Shown here piece by piece: positions 24,401-36,333 of a stretch of DNA of 64,000 nt. A program made the position numbers and the translations under genes. Numbering within the stretch: the stretch's first letter is position 1; each line of letters starts with the position of its first letter. Origin of the DNA: Stereocaulon alpinum. Lineage: Eukaryota > Ascomycota > Lecanoromycetes > Lecanorales > Stereocaulaceae. The stretch is from contig JAEUBA010000061.1 of NCBI GenBank assembly GCA_018257865.1, positions 124,001 through 188,000 of the forward strand, given 5' to 3'. Below the pieces are notes generated by a model. It ran no database searches and had not been told where the DNA came from. It was given only the letters and a program-made list of their open reading frames with translations.

Positions 24401-27400
24401 CTTATTCAACAGAGCCCGGTTATCGTTCTCTGACGCTGTCAGTCGACCTTTCACAGTGACAAGTTCTCTTTCCAGCCGCTCTTTGTGCTGATCGTGTTGG
24501 AGTCGAAAGCTATCGGAGTCAGCAATCATCTTAGTTAGTGATTGCACCTCATTGGCAAGACGATGGCAGTCTGTCTCGATCTCATTACATCGTAAAGTCT
24601 TGTTGTCGAGCTCTTTCCTCAGGCTTGCTTGGCGCTCATTGGCTTGTCGAGAAATGCTTCGCTCCATGGCTGTTTCTGCCTCCAGTCTTGACGACTCCGC
24701 TTCCACGAATCGCTCGCGCAATTTCTTCAGTTCGTTTTGTAGTTCCTTGCGACTCTGCTCGGCACTATTCCGAGCTTCTACTGCACGGCGAAGGGTATCT
24801 TGCTGTACGTAAAGCTCCTTCTCAATAGTGATCTTGGACTCGTTGAGGCTTTGGTACTCCTCCTTCAGTGTCTCCAACTTGTGGTCACTGAGCATTTGGA
24901 CATCGTCCCTTGACTGGCGTTCACGACTTAGCTCCGCTTGAACTTGGAACAGTTCGGCTTTGAGATCTTCGATTTGGTTGTTGAGCATCTTACGGCTGTT
25001 CCCAGCCTGTGCATCCTCGGACAGTTTTGCTTCGAGAACCTTCTTCGTGTCTGCTGTCTCTCTTTCAAGTTGTGCTTTTTGAGACTTAGTGGCAGCCATT
25101 TCGGCTTGAAATTCACGAAGACGGCTCTGTATATTGTCATGACGCGATGCAAGCATGCTCTTCTCTGACTCTAATGCTTTTCGTTCAACGTTATATCTCT
25201 TTTGGTCAGATTTGAGCACCGAAATCTCGCTTTCCTTGCGCCTCATCATATCCTCGAAGCCTGTTGAGGTGGAAGAGAGCTCCTGCAGCTGTTGGCGAAT
25301 CTGACGATTGTCATCCAGAAGATCCTTCACCTGCTTTCTTGACAACTGCAGGTCCTTTGTGGTGGAAGCAAGCTTGATGTCGAGATCTTGGTCGGTCTTG
25401 AGAAGTTTGCTTTCCAGATCAGAGACTTTGCGTTCTTGGAGGTGTAATTGACTTTCAAGCATTTTCTTATCCTGAACTAGGCTTTCGTGTCTGTCGTTCT
25501 TCTCGGACCTGGCTCGTTCGTTCTCGCCAATCCGGCTGTCGAGCTTAGTTATCTGATCCAAGAGCTCGTTTTTGTCCGATTCCAATCGGGTAATGATTTG
25601 GCCTGCTTGCTCCAATTGGACACGCCACTTATTAGCCTGCTCCTCGGCTCTCTTTTTTGCATCGACCAGGTCGTCGAGCTGGTCCTCCAGGTTTTCCTGG
25701 TCTTCTATTGCACCGGCAAGCTTTTCGGTCAATTCTGCTTCTCGCTGCTGTAGACGCTTGAAGATTTCTTCTTTATCCAGCGCAAGCGAACGTTCGCTCT
25801 CTAGAGTTTGCTGAATACGCTGAACCTCAGAGTCGGCGCGTCTGCGTTCCTCCTCAAGCCTCATTCTGTCATTGTTTTCTTGCTGCATCTTGAGTTCGAG
25901 CTTGTGGATCATCTCGTCACGCTTTTTGACTTCTCCAGCAGTCCTGGTGGCACCAAGAAGAGGCTTCATCCGGACAAAAAGTCTCCACCACGGATTGTTG
26001 CAAAGGTCGATGTAGATGGCAAAGTTGTGTTGGATGATGCGAGTGGCTTCTGCTCGGTAAAGACGCTTATGTGCAATCCTTCGCTGGGTAAATCCGCGCG
26101 CAACAGACTGAAATCTCGACATAATCTCCCTAATGAGAGTGTCACGTTTCTCTTCGAGCTCTGCTAGCACTCCTGCTCTGAAAAACACTTTGGTCAAACC
26201 AACTCGATATAGTGCTTTGTCCAAATCCAGCTTCTCAAGAATTATCTGTGCCGCTGATTGGCCTTCCAAGTAGCCTTTTGGCATGTTGCGACAAAGGACT
26301 TCATATCGCTGGCGGAACTCCGAGAAGGGGAGTCTGTTCGGGAAGCCAGTTCTTGCAATTCTAATACCTTCAAGGACACCATTACAGCGAAGTTGATCAA
26401 GTACGAGTGGCGCGCTGAATTGCTTCGGTCGTTTCTTGTGATTAGGTAGAATACAGCGTACAAAGTGAGGATGAGTGGAGTGAAGTTGATTCATCAAGCT
26501 TGAGAGCTGTTCCTTGTGTCGTTGCGCTACTGTTCTGAAGAGTCCTTTCTTGACACGACTTCTCGTCGCACCGATATCTTCGTCAGGATCGACACAATCG
26601 GCGAAGAGCGATGCAGTATGCTTATCACTAGAAGACGCAAGGAGTCTTGTGACGTTGTCGTTCAGGGGGTCCTTGTTCTTCTCTAGCCATCCGTCCGTGG
26701 AGTATTCAACCTCAGCCGCATAGTGAGTTAGGATAAACCCTTGGGCTAGTCGTGATGGCCGGTACTTTGGAGTCTTCCGTTCCCACAGGGAATGCATCTT
26801 CTCGGTGAATGATTTGTCTGTAGCTTTTGGCATGACAGAATCTTCGTCGAGGCACGAGAAAATGCCAATGGGATTTGGGAGTTCGATTAGGTCGATCGTT
26901 GGCTGAAGGTCCTTTCCGAAGTCGATGAACTTCCACTCTATCTGTTCCCTCGCGTACTCTTCCTGCTCCAAGACAAACATGTGATGGTTGAAGAACTGCT
27001 GTAGTTTCTCGTTAGTATAATTAATGCATAGCTGCTCAAAGCTGTTCTCCTCAAAAATCTCGAAGCCGGCAATATCCAACACTCCAATAAAATGGGAATC
27101 ATCAAGACCCATACCCGTCCGGTCAAGCTGGCGGTTTATTCGTGAAACCAGATCACCAAAGGCTCGTTCGTAGATACCCTTAGACAATGCATCCAAAGAT
27201 GAACGAACCTGTTCTGGAGTTTGGACTTTTTCGACCCATTCTCGACCAGCCTTGACCTTTGGATGAAGCAGACCCTTGATGAATGGTTCCACGGCAATCC
27301 CGAGCAAGCGGCAGACTTTTTCGGCATGCACATGAGCATTTGCGGTCAAAGTCGCTTGATCGGCCCGCATGCTCTCCTTCACCACTGTGACGTTGCCAAG

Positions 27401-28883
27401 CAGCAGGACCGCAGCTACAGTACGGAGCACTGATTTCTGATCATTCTCCGAGAAGCCCATTATATGGAAAGCCTCTAGCAGTGAATTCCACTCATCGACA
27501 TCTGACACTCCAGCGATCACGTCATTGCCATCTCTCGTATACACAAAGTCCTCAACGCCGAGATTGTTGAGCATAAACTCCTCTTTCATTCGACGATCGG
27601 CCCCTCGGAGTAGTTGGTAGAAGACGTGGTAATTTCTCTCACTAGAGTTGAGCTTTACGACTCTCGACTTTTCCAGGAGGTACCAATCGATGAAAGCGCC
27701 GGCAATCTGTCCATGTCTAGTAAATTCGATGCGAATGAATTTGCCAAATCGTGACGAGTTGTTATTGCGTACTGTCTGTGCGTTTCCGAAAGCCTCGAGA
27801 ATTGGGTTAGCTCTCAAAATCTGCTGCGAAAGATTCGAGAATTGACGCCCTCCAGATTTCGCACCAGGTGTGTCAGAGGTCGCTCTTGCTGCAAGGTATT
27901 GGATGACTTTCTTGGTGTTCTCGGTTTTCCCTGCGCCTGACTCTCCGCTGCACAACCGATTAGGATCGTTGGAACAGATAATTGAGAGAGCTCTTACGTG
28001 ACTAGAATACTCTGGTTTTCTCCCTCCTCGACAAGGTTCCGAAAGGCCTCGTCGGCCATTGCGTATATATGGGGCTTTGTGTCTTCTCTACTGCGGCCCT
28101 TGTACATCTTCATGTATTCAGTGGTGTATATAGGCAAAGAGCAGTACGGATTGACGGTGACCAGAAACAGGCCAGAATACGTCTGCAATGCATCAGCCTT
28201 GAACATCTCTTTCATCGCGTGCGCAACGTACGTAGATCAAATCAGACTGGTATCTCATATGCAAATTGTGAACCACAGACGCTTCATTTAGGTGCGTAAG
28301 CTCCGCCATGTCATCTGCCTTGTCAAACTTTGCAGGATTGACCTTGTCAACGCTCTCGGTATCAGCCTCTCGTTGCTACACTGTCGTCAGCACTTCTTGA
28401 CAAGCCTGTGCTCGGAATCGGCCTTCATACACTGCCGTCGTCACATTGCACCAGCAAGCGGCCTCCACCTAGCTCCTCGACAACCCATCCCTTCATAAAC
28501 GCTGACGTTGGATCACGGAGCCAGACATATCGCTTGCCCGAAAAATCATTCTCGCCTTCGATACTCCCAATTTTATCACCAGCCCGTTGCAACTCTTCTA
28601 TTTGTATAAATTGAGGGGCGAAGGTATTCGATGATTGACTGTTCGTCCTTGTCGAATTTGATCTTTCCCTCGTATGCTGTAAAGGTGCTAAAGTCGATCC
28701 ACTGAGGGGCGAAAAGGATTGATTGCGACTGTGCGCTGCAGGATTCGCAGAGCCTGAGGGTGGTGTAAAAATGGACGACTTGGGTCTTGTACTAGGCGCT
28801 GTTGGCCCCGGCGATGGCGAAGGGGAGCCCCTGTCAAAGGGATTGTTGCGCCACCGAGCGCCGCCAGTAGCTGTGGAGGACAT
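21469..28883 (-). CDS. myoB: Myosin II heavy chain (conventional, cytokinesis)
   Basis: This encodes the actin-based motor of the contractile ring and septum in filamentous fungi. The inferred exons on the minus strand are 28431-28883, 28232-28366, 27998-28182, 21965-27947 and 21469-21897, joining in frame to 2394 aa. The introns are 64, 49, 50 and 67 nt, with GTAAGT-type donors on several. An N-terminal low-complexity region (about 1-110) precedes an SH3-like subdomain (KRYVWLRDPTSAFMKGWVVE). The motor has P-loop GESGAGKT (259-266), switch I NNNSSRFGKF (about 319) and switch II DIAGFE (about 549), so all nucleotide-contacting motifs are intact. A degenerate light-chain region ends at NPWWRLFVRMKPLL, followed by about 1500 residues of heptad coiled coil. 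The third intron interrupts the codon just before the P-loop. There is a normal ATG at 28883, with upstream in-frame codons that are not ATG. Confidence 0.96.
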
Positions 28884-29490
28884 ATCTTGAGCTCTCAACC
28901 GTGCTGGGGGCGTCTACTGCATTATGACGGAATGGCTGGGTAATGTGCAGATGGTCTTGAAAGCATCGTGCGAATTGAAGATATTTATGAGACACGTTGA
29001 ATCAACCCAGAGGGATTTGTAGCGTGCGCAAAGCTCAATGCACTGTTGAGTTGCCGTATGGTGTTGCAATCGCTCATTCTCGCCAAGAGTAAACAAACGG
29101 AATCGAGGAACGCGCTTGTTGGTTCCTAGATCGGAAGCTGCGGGCGCCGAACGGGCTTGGCACTTCCTCGAATCTCAAGGGTCAAAGAAAAGCTGCGACT
29201 TCCCCAGATTCGCATACTGGTGCTATAGCATCGCCCTGTAATCTATAATCCAGCCTTTGTCCTTCGTTTCTGTTTCCCGTACCCACAGAAGTCACTGTCC
29301 TCCTGATACGCTCAGTCTCGACACTCCGCGACTGCACGCGACATCCTTTCTCCTTGAGCTGTAGACTTCCGCTTCTCATCATGCTCACCTTGCATCATTC
29401 TACTGGGATACACTGTGACAATCTTACAACTCATCGCCGGTGACATATACGTGAGGTTGTTGCGACGCACATATCTCTGGGTGCGGAGCG
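28884..29490. other. Divergent promoter region, myosin II / zf-C3H1 gene
   Basis: About 600 nt separate the divergent starts of the myosin gene (-) and the zf-C3H1 gene (+). The sequence is partly pyrimidine-rich on the plus strand at 29240-29400. No other element is recognised. Confidence 0.45.
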
Positions 29491-32400
29491 ATGTCGAATC
29501 ATCCACCACCGCCTCCATATGGCGCCCCCGTCAACAATGCCAATGGCTACATGGCTCCATATATGGGTGGTTATAACCATGCTATGACTCAGCATCCATA
29601 TCAGCAGCGAGAGCAAGCTCCTTTCATGTATGGTCAAAGCCAGCAAAGTGGCCCACCACCACCTTCACATGCGAACGCGTATTCCTTTCATGCTAACGCT
29701 CATGGTGTGACAACACCTGGTCCTGGCAATGGTGTAATCCCCGCTACCGCCTTTGGGGCATATGGTAGCTACACGCATCATATGCATCACACCGCGATTC
29801 CTCCGCCACCCTACCCACCCGCGCCGATCCCTTTCGGGTCGAATCCATACTTACCTTCACATCCAACTCTATCTCATGCAATTTCAAACCCAAGTACCCA
29901 GCAGAATCTTATACCTTCAGCCCCTGCGAATCAGCAGGCTCCTACAAAGGTCCAAAACGTAAAATCTGAGAGCTCAAACGACTTCACGCCAGCTGTATCA
30001 GATCTGGAAGACGGGGAAGTTAATGACGGGGAAAGTGATAGACTCGCACCATCCCCAGAAGCCTCGACGATGGGCTTGACGTTTTCTCGAAACCCGCAAG
30101 TTGTGCGAAACGAGATCGAGAATCCCACTACAACACCAGCCAATGCCAGCAACATTAACGGACTAGACGAGTCGGGTACCGGCCCTTTCCAAGGTATTCC
30201 TTCTTACCTACAGCTCCAAATATTTGCGATCTTCAATACTAACGACGGTGTGCTTTTAGAACCGCGTGTTGTCCCAAATGAACAGATCCCTATCTCGTCA
30301 CCACAGCCTCAGCGACCTTCAAATCAAAACGGCGTTGTCGACCATCTACACTCAATCTCTTCGAATTCAGTGTCTGAAGACCACCGAGACATGCACTCGC
30401 CCAGAGGTGTCGCTGTAAGCCCTCCTCGGAGTACAAATGCTTTGTTAGATGAGACGTTGGAGAAGGCCAAAAAGGCATTACTAGAGCTGCACTCACACGG
30501 ATTTGACTTCACCGACATCGTCAATACAATTGGCGTCAAGTCTGAGGTGCTCGGAAACATATATGCCGAGGTTGGCATTCCAGTAACTGCTTCGTCACGA
30601 ATGCAGCAGCAGAATACAAGTCCGCACGTAACTAGTGGAGACGATACAAAGTCAAACCCGCCAATGACCGAGGATGTCGACCAAATATCTCCAACCCCAC
30701 AAGAGAGTAAAACAACAGCTGGCAACCTCAACAGTAGTCCATCGGCAACAACTGCTAAAGATGGACAGAGCTCCGGAAGAAGTCCAGCTGCGGCAATAAA
30801 AACAACAAAGACCTCGAACACCAACTTTCAAGGTAAAGGTTCCGGTATTAAGGTCAACGAGTCAAAAGTAGTCGACCGCAAGGAATACATTGCTCGAATG
30901 TTGGCAGCCAAGGCTGCCGTATCAACAAAGACATCCGCAGCAACAGAACCTGAGCCGCCTGTACAAGCAAATCCTATACAGACTCCTCCTATCACGCTTC
31001 CTGTCACCAGCCAACCTGTTGTGCAGCCCACAATAGGTAGAACAATTGACACAGAAATGGAAGCAAAGCGAAAGGCTCAGACAGAGCTGGCACGCCAGAA
31101 AATGGAAGCCTTGAAGCGTACCAAAAGCATTCAGCATGGATCTCGTACTATTGAGAGCGGCGAACCAGGTCATCAGAATCAACAGGATCGGGAGGCGGTA
31201 ACAGACCGCAGACAGGGCGACTTGTTCAATACCGCATCAACAGGACCTCAACCACCAATGCCAGGCCGTCAAGGCTCCTATTTCTCACCTGCAAGCCAGA
31301 AGCAGCCTTTCGCCATCCCTGGTCTTTTCATGACACCGGACGCTTCGGAAAAGACAGCAACTGCCCAGCAATATGCGAGTCAATCCTTTACCCCCTCGCA
31401 GCGAAGAGACGATAGGATAGTCTCTAGCTCTGGATACCAACATCCTCCTGCACAAAGTGTAGATCTCCCTAGCATGGACATCGCAACAACGCAGGAAACT
31501 TCGATACTTATGGCTTCGGCTGATGCTGGGACACCCACTCTGCCAGCCGTCAGCACAGCACCAGTCTCGACCAATCGCAAACGCCAAAAGGCCTCTGATT
31601 TCATTGACTCTCCCTCTACCAGGGTCAAAAGGCCTCTGGGGCAGCAGGAGGATACTAGCGTGATAATAGACATCAGCGAGGACGAGTCGAACAATCATTC
31701 AGATGACGACAGCCTTGACATGAACAAAGATGACCGCCCGCATGACACACCGAAGAAGTCCCATACTGGCGACTTTGGTTTTAACCAGCAAAAGTCGATT
31801 AGAGATCTGCCTCCGCTCACAGATCTCCCACCACGGAGAAAACCCCCAATTATGACACCGCCTGCTGCGCAAACACCTGGTCAAACCAAGGACGCGAAGG
31901 GTCTCAAGATGGAGATCGAGCTGATGAATCGTAAAATCGCTGAGCTTGAGCAGCGCAGACTTGCCAAGTTGAACACTAGCCGTACTCAAACCCCTGTAAC
32001 GTCAGGCCATGCACCATTTTCATCACCACCACACGAGCCGAGTCAAGGTAGCATCGACGCCTCCAAAGCTTTGGCGATTGCTGTGGAACCCAAGTCTGAT
32101 GCTAGCGAATTCAACAGTACCCGACGCTCATCCTCGGCGGCTGCTGAGACAAGAGAACCTGACACAGAGGAGCAAGTGATAGCGGAGCAGCGCTTGCAGC
32201 AAGCTGAACTAGCAAAGGCTGAGGCTGAACAGTCACTGGTTGCAGAGATTGCCTTAGAAGAGGATCGACGTCTGCAAGAAGAGACATTGCAAGCTTCGAT
32301 ACGAGAGCAAGCATCAAGTCAACAGAATGAGCCGCGACATCTTCAGGGCGAGGAGCGCAATCAGCTCCAGGGTCTCGACCAGCAACAATCCCATACTAAC

Positions 32401-34192
32401 GTAGCCCAAGAAAGCCACGTATTTGAGGTTAAACAACAAGCCGATCGATTTCTACGTCAACAGCAAGAGCACGAGCAAGAGCAGTCACACATGGAAGAAG
32501 ATTTGCGACTCCAGGAAGAGCGTCAGAAACTCTTTGATCGGAGAACCCAAATCGAAGCTGGATTACCAGTCCTTGATGCCACGGTGGAGAGGACGAAACA
32601 GAGAGTCGAGTTGCTGAGAGGCGAATTAGCGGACCTGGAGAAGCAGATCCGAGATGGCATTGAGGGCAGAAGATCATTGGTTGAAGAGCTCGCCGGTCTT
32701 TCTCAAGCTACGGAAGTACTCAAAGTGTCCAAAGACAGATGGTCACCGAGCAATGAAGTTGAAAAGGCTGAAACGCAAGGTAAGTGAGCCCATCAACAAG
32801 ACTGTCGAAGAAAACATAGAATGTCAATTGATAGAAACATCTTTTTGCTAGTTCCATCTCAATCTGAAGCATCCGCTCGTGTAGGCTACGAGCATTCTAC
32901 GCCGCCGGTATCAGAAGTCACTACTCGAACTATCGCCGCTCTACAGACAAATTCCCAGCCGTCACATCCAGCGCAAACGGAGGCCGAACTATTGTCCGAT
33001 GGAGAGCTGGAGGAAGATGTTATGGACATATCTCGCAGCGACGCAGATGCGGGTGAAATTTCCGGTCCTGGCCCTGGGCACATTGCTGAAGACCAGATCG
33101 AGCCTGGACTCGTCGTTAACGAAGACACCTATGAGCCACCTAGCGACATTGTCATGAGCCAGAATCTCAAGCCGGACAATGATGCAATCCGGCTCCAACA
33201 CGACGATCAAACCGTTGACGCCATTATGCCGGACGTGGCCCAAGAAACATCAGTCTCTGAATCAAGTGCTGAAGATACATCGGAAATGCAGACATCCACT
33301 GAGCAGACGCCGTTCAACGCTAACATACAGGACGCTGACATGCAGAATGGAGACAAGTCGGCCCATAGTAGTCCGTGTCTAGCTGATGATAGCGACCCCA
33401 ACGACTATGAGCCACCTGAGCCTTTCGAGGAAGATCAAGGGCTTCAGTCAGCATCAGCCAACCACTCCGAGGCATCTTTTCCCCCGCTTGACACTGATAC
33501 CACTGACACAGTTGCGCCCCTTCGATCAGAACTTGCTTCAATTCTCGATGACACTAATGCGGGGGCCACAACAGTTGGGGCTGACTCTCCAGAGGTAGGA
33601 AGTCAAATGCAGCGTTGTCTCAGTGTCTACTTACGCAACATAGGGAAGATCACAGAAATCGAACTACGCAATGGGACGTTTCACTCCGTATGAAAGTCCC
33701 TTGAAACAGTTCAAGTCATATCGGTACCATCCAGCATATCTCAAAGAAGTCTCAAGTGGCTTTCGATCATTGACTTACAGTCATACTATTGATTCAGACA
33801 TTCCGATATGCCGCTATGAGTTAGGCGGTGTTTGCAACGATGATTCTTGCAAGAATCAGCATCTCAGGGGCATTGGTTTGAACGGTGCGTCCGTTGAAGT
33901 TTGATGGCCTGCACATGCTTCTCGCTCTTTCGCCTCAGTTGTTTCCGTACTGTCATAGCCCCGAAGCTGACACGGGATCTCTAACCTCACAGATGACAAA
34001 ATCTTGATGAGTCTGGGAGCCCGACCTGAAGGCTTGTCCGAGCAAGAAGAAGAAGTTTTCACCGACGGCCTGAAAAAGATCATCCAGGACATCCGCAGTA
34101 GAAAGGTCACAGACTTCAATGTTGTCGCCGCCGAGATTACAGGGTACCGCGCCAAATTTCTTGGAGATAGCTCCAAGATCCTCCCCTTGTAA
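29491..34192 (+). CDS. zf-C3H1 domain protein, Red1/ZFC3H1-like
   Basis: This is a large, mostly disordered protein with a C-terminal putative zinc finger of the zf-C3H1 type found in S. pombe Red1 and human ZFC3H1. Those proteins scaffold the nuclear RNA-surveillance complexes MTREC and PAXT that feed RNA to the exosome. The inferred exons are 29491-30193, 30260-32779, 32852-33594, 33656-33884 and 33993-34192, joining in frame to 1464 aa. The Pro/Tyr/His-rich N-terminus is followed by acidic DLEDGEVNDGES, a VDRKEYIARMLAAKAA motif (about residue 440), and a Glu/Gln/Arg coiled coil (about 880-1050). The finger ICRYELGGVCNDDSCKNQHL supplies C1374, C1382, C1387 and H1391. The segment before it (GRFTPYESPLKQFKSYRYHP) is also typical. 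Intron 1 (66 nt, TACTAAC) is a stopless multiple of three. Orthology to Red1 is inferred from the finger and layout. Confidence 0.85.
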
Positions 34193-36333
34193 AAGGATTG
34201 TAGAGCTTCGTGTAATGTGAGGGACACGGGATCCCCCGTTCGGAGTCACACACTGTCTGATTCCCCACGACTATCACCAGCGTGGGCATTGATTCATCTT
34301 ATTCGACTTCCACACCCATTTACCACATCTTCGATTCTTGCGTAGCATTGATCAGCCTAGCGTGTTCTTTTTAATCATTCGTACGTTGAGTATAGCGAAG
34401 AAGCATGGATGGCGTATACAACATTCAAAGATACCCAACTTGCTTGTCGAACATACCAGACATTTTGTCAGAAAAAGAATAACGGAGATGCATGGGGTGC
34501 AGAGTTATGCACAACTTGCTTTGTGGCAATTCGAGGCATTCCGCCGAAAAGAGCTGGACACACGTGAATGGAGATCCGAACGGGCCTCCTTATTACTGCC
34601 TAGGGTTCATTAGAGCTCTCTGGAGGCGCAGGAGAGGGCTCCAGAGAAAAGGAAAAGAGCAAATGGTGGAAGACATCTCAGAGATACATAGCAGGACGTC
34701 TTTTGAAGAATACTCCGTAACATAAATAGCATAAGAACATAACATTTTAATCATACATTCCTCCAACGTTTGATTCTTAAGAGATTATCTGATCACGGTC
34801 CCTTTGACGCAACTACCGGAGCAACACATTGATATATGTAGCTTATCTTCCTCCTGAGAAGATTAGGTGCACAACAGTAAGACGTGGACTACATCGATGC
34901 ACGCAACAAATCTCACTAGCTGTTTGCTATCCCAGGCTTCAATCCGAAATACCCCATCCAGAACTATATCTCAACTCCCTCATAACATACCCTTCCACCA
35001 GCCTACTCAACACAGCCATCAAAATCTCCCATCCACATCTCCCCCCCCCCTCCCCTCTCCCTCTCCCTCCTTTCCACCTCCATCCCCCAAGCCCAACTCC
35101 ACCAAACCAGCTACCATCACGAACCCTCCAACCTCCCCAGCGTTAATCGAAGCAGCGCTCTAGACAAAGCCATGTAAGTCCCACACAGACTCGCCGTTCC
35201 TGCACGAAATTCGGTATCAAGATTACGATATCAGTGAGGAAGGAGAAGTATTGGGAAACGCAATTTAGTTAGATGGTGTGGAGTTGGGGTTGGAGTTTAG
35301 TGTTGGGTTTCGTATTGGAGTGTAGTATAGGGAGGGTTTTGAGATGGTGATGGGTGGGTTTGGTGTATGTGGATGTAATGAAAATGAGCGGTTGGGTATG
35401 TTGGTCTTTGATGATTGTTAAGGAGGATGTAAGTGATGTGTGGAGTTAATTTGGAGTTTTCGGAGAGAGGGGAGGGGGGGGGGGGATGGTGTTGAGTGGA
35501 TGGGATTGTGGTTCTTGGGGAAGTGAAAGGGAAAGAAAAGAGGTTGCCCAGATAGGGAGAGGGAAAGTGGGAATTGATGAGTGTGGAGATGTTTGCTGTT
35601 GAGAGAGGTGGGAGGAGTTGGTGAAGAGGGTGTTGTGTTAGATGGGATATCCCGGAGAGTGGCTGGTGTAGTGTTGTCCTTTGAGGGTTATGTATGGAAT
35701 GGGAGCTACTTGGTTGTCGGTAGATGTATGTAGTATTAGCAGTATCGTAGAACGTACTACGTTGGGTGTCATCACTGTGTACCACGTTGATAGAGATTCT
35801 TGTATGCATAGTCCTGTTGGATTAGACTAATCGAGAGTATAAAGCATGATCTAAAGACCCAGCTTTTTTGTGGGGCCCTCAGCCTTCTAACCCTAGAGGA
35901 AGAAACAAGAATTAAACACAGGGGGAGTAAAAAGAAAAAAGCAGCGACTTTTGTGGTATCTGGTATCGTCAAGCAAAGTGCGTGGGACATTGCCCCCTTC
36001 GTACTCCGACACATCTCCCATTGGAGAGTGAATTCCGAAATATCGTGAAACATGACAAAACCAGTATATCAGTGCACGCTAACCCTGTCAATCCTGAGCA
36101 ATTGGCCGTAGCTACATAGCTCGTAACTTCGTCAAGTGAATCCTCTTATCGTACGCCCTTGCATGGGCCCCCGTTTTGGTGGTGAGTAGCAAATTTCGCC
36201 GCCTGCAGAAAACGCGGAGTTGAAACTCCTTTTGCTGCCTGCTTTACTTAAACCGCATGTGTATGCGCAATGCGTATTCTGCGGCCCTCCATTAGTCTAG
36301 GGTATGTCATTTCCTTCAGTGTCGCCAATCAGT
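34193..36333. other. Convergent intergenic region with strong strand asymmetry
   Basis: This 2.1-kb stretch lies between the 3' ends of the zf-C3H1 gene (+) and the acidic protein gene (-). The plus strand is almost free of G at about 34960-35150, with a run of ten or more C at 35041. It is then almost free of C at about 35270-35700, with a run of about 15 G at 35468. Long open frames in these parts follow from the base bias, and I do not call them genes. Confidence 0.45.

Noticed and set aside
22000..25900. Plus-strand frames antisense to the myosin coiled coil (up to 155 codons)
   Set aside because: These are antisense shadows of a long Glu/Gln/Leu-rich exon, rich in Leu and Ser, and lack independent support.
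34829..35809. Long open frames on both strands (105, 98 and 170 codons)
   Set aside because: They follow the extreme base bias, are Pro/Ser/Thr/His-rich without domains, and have no supporting splice structure.
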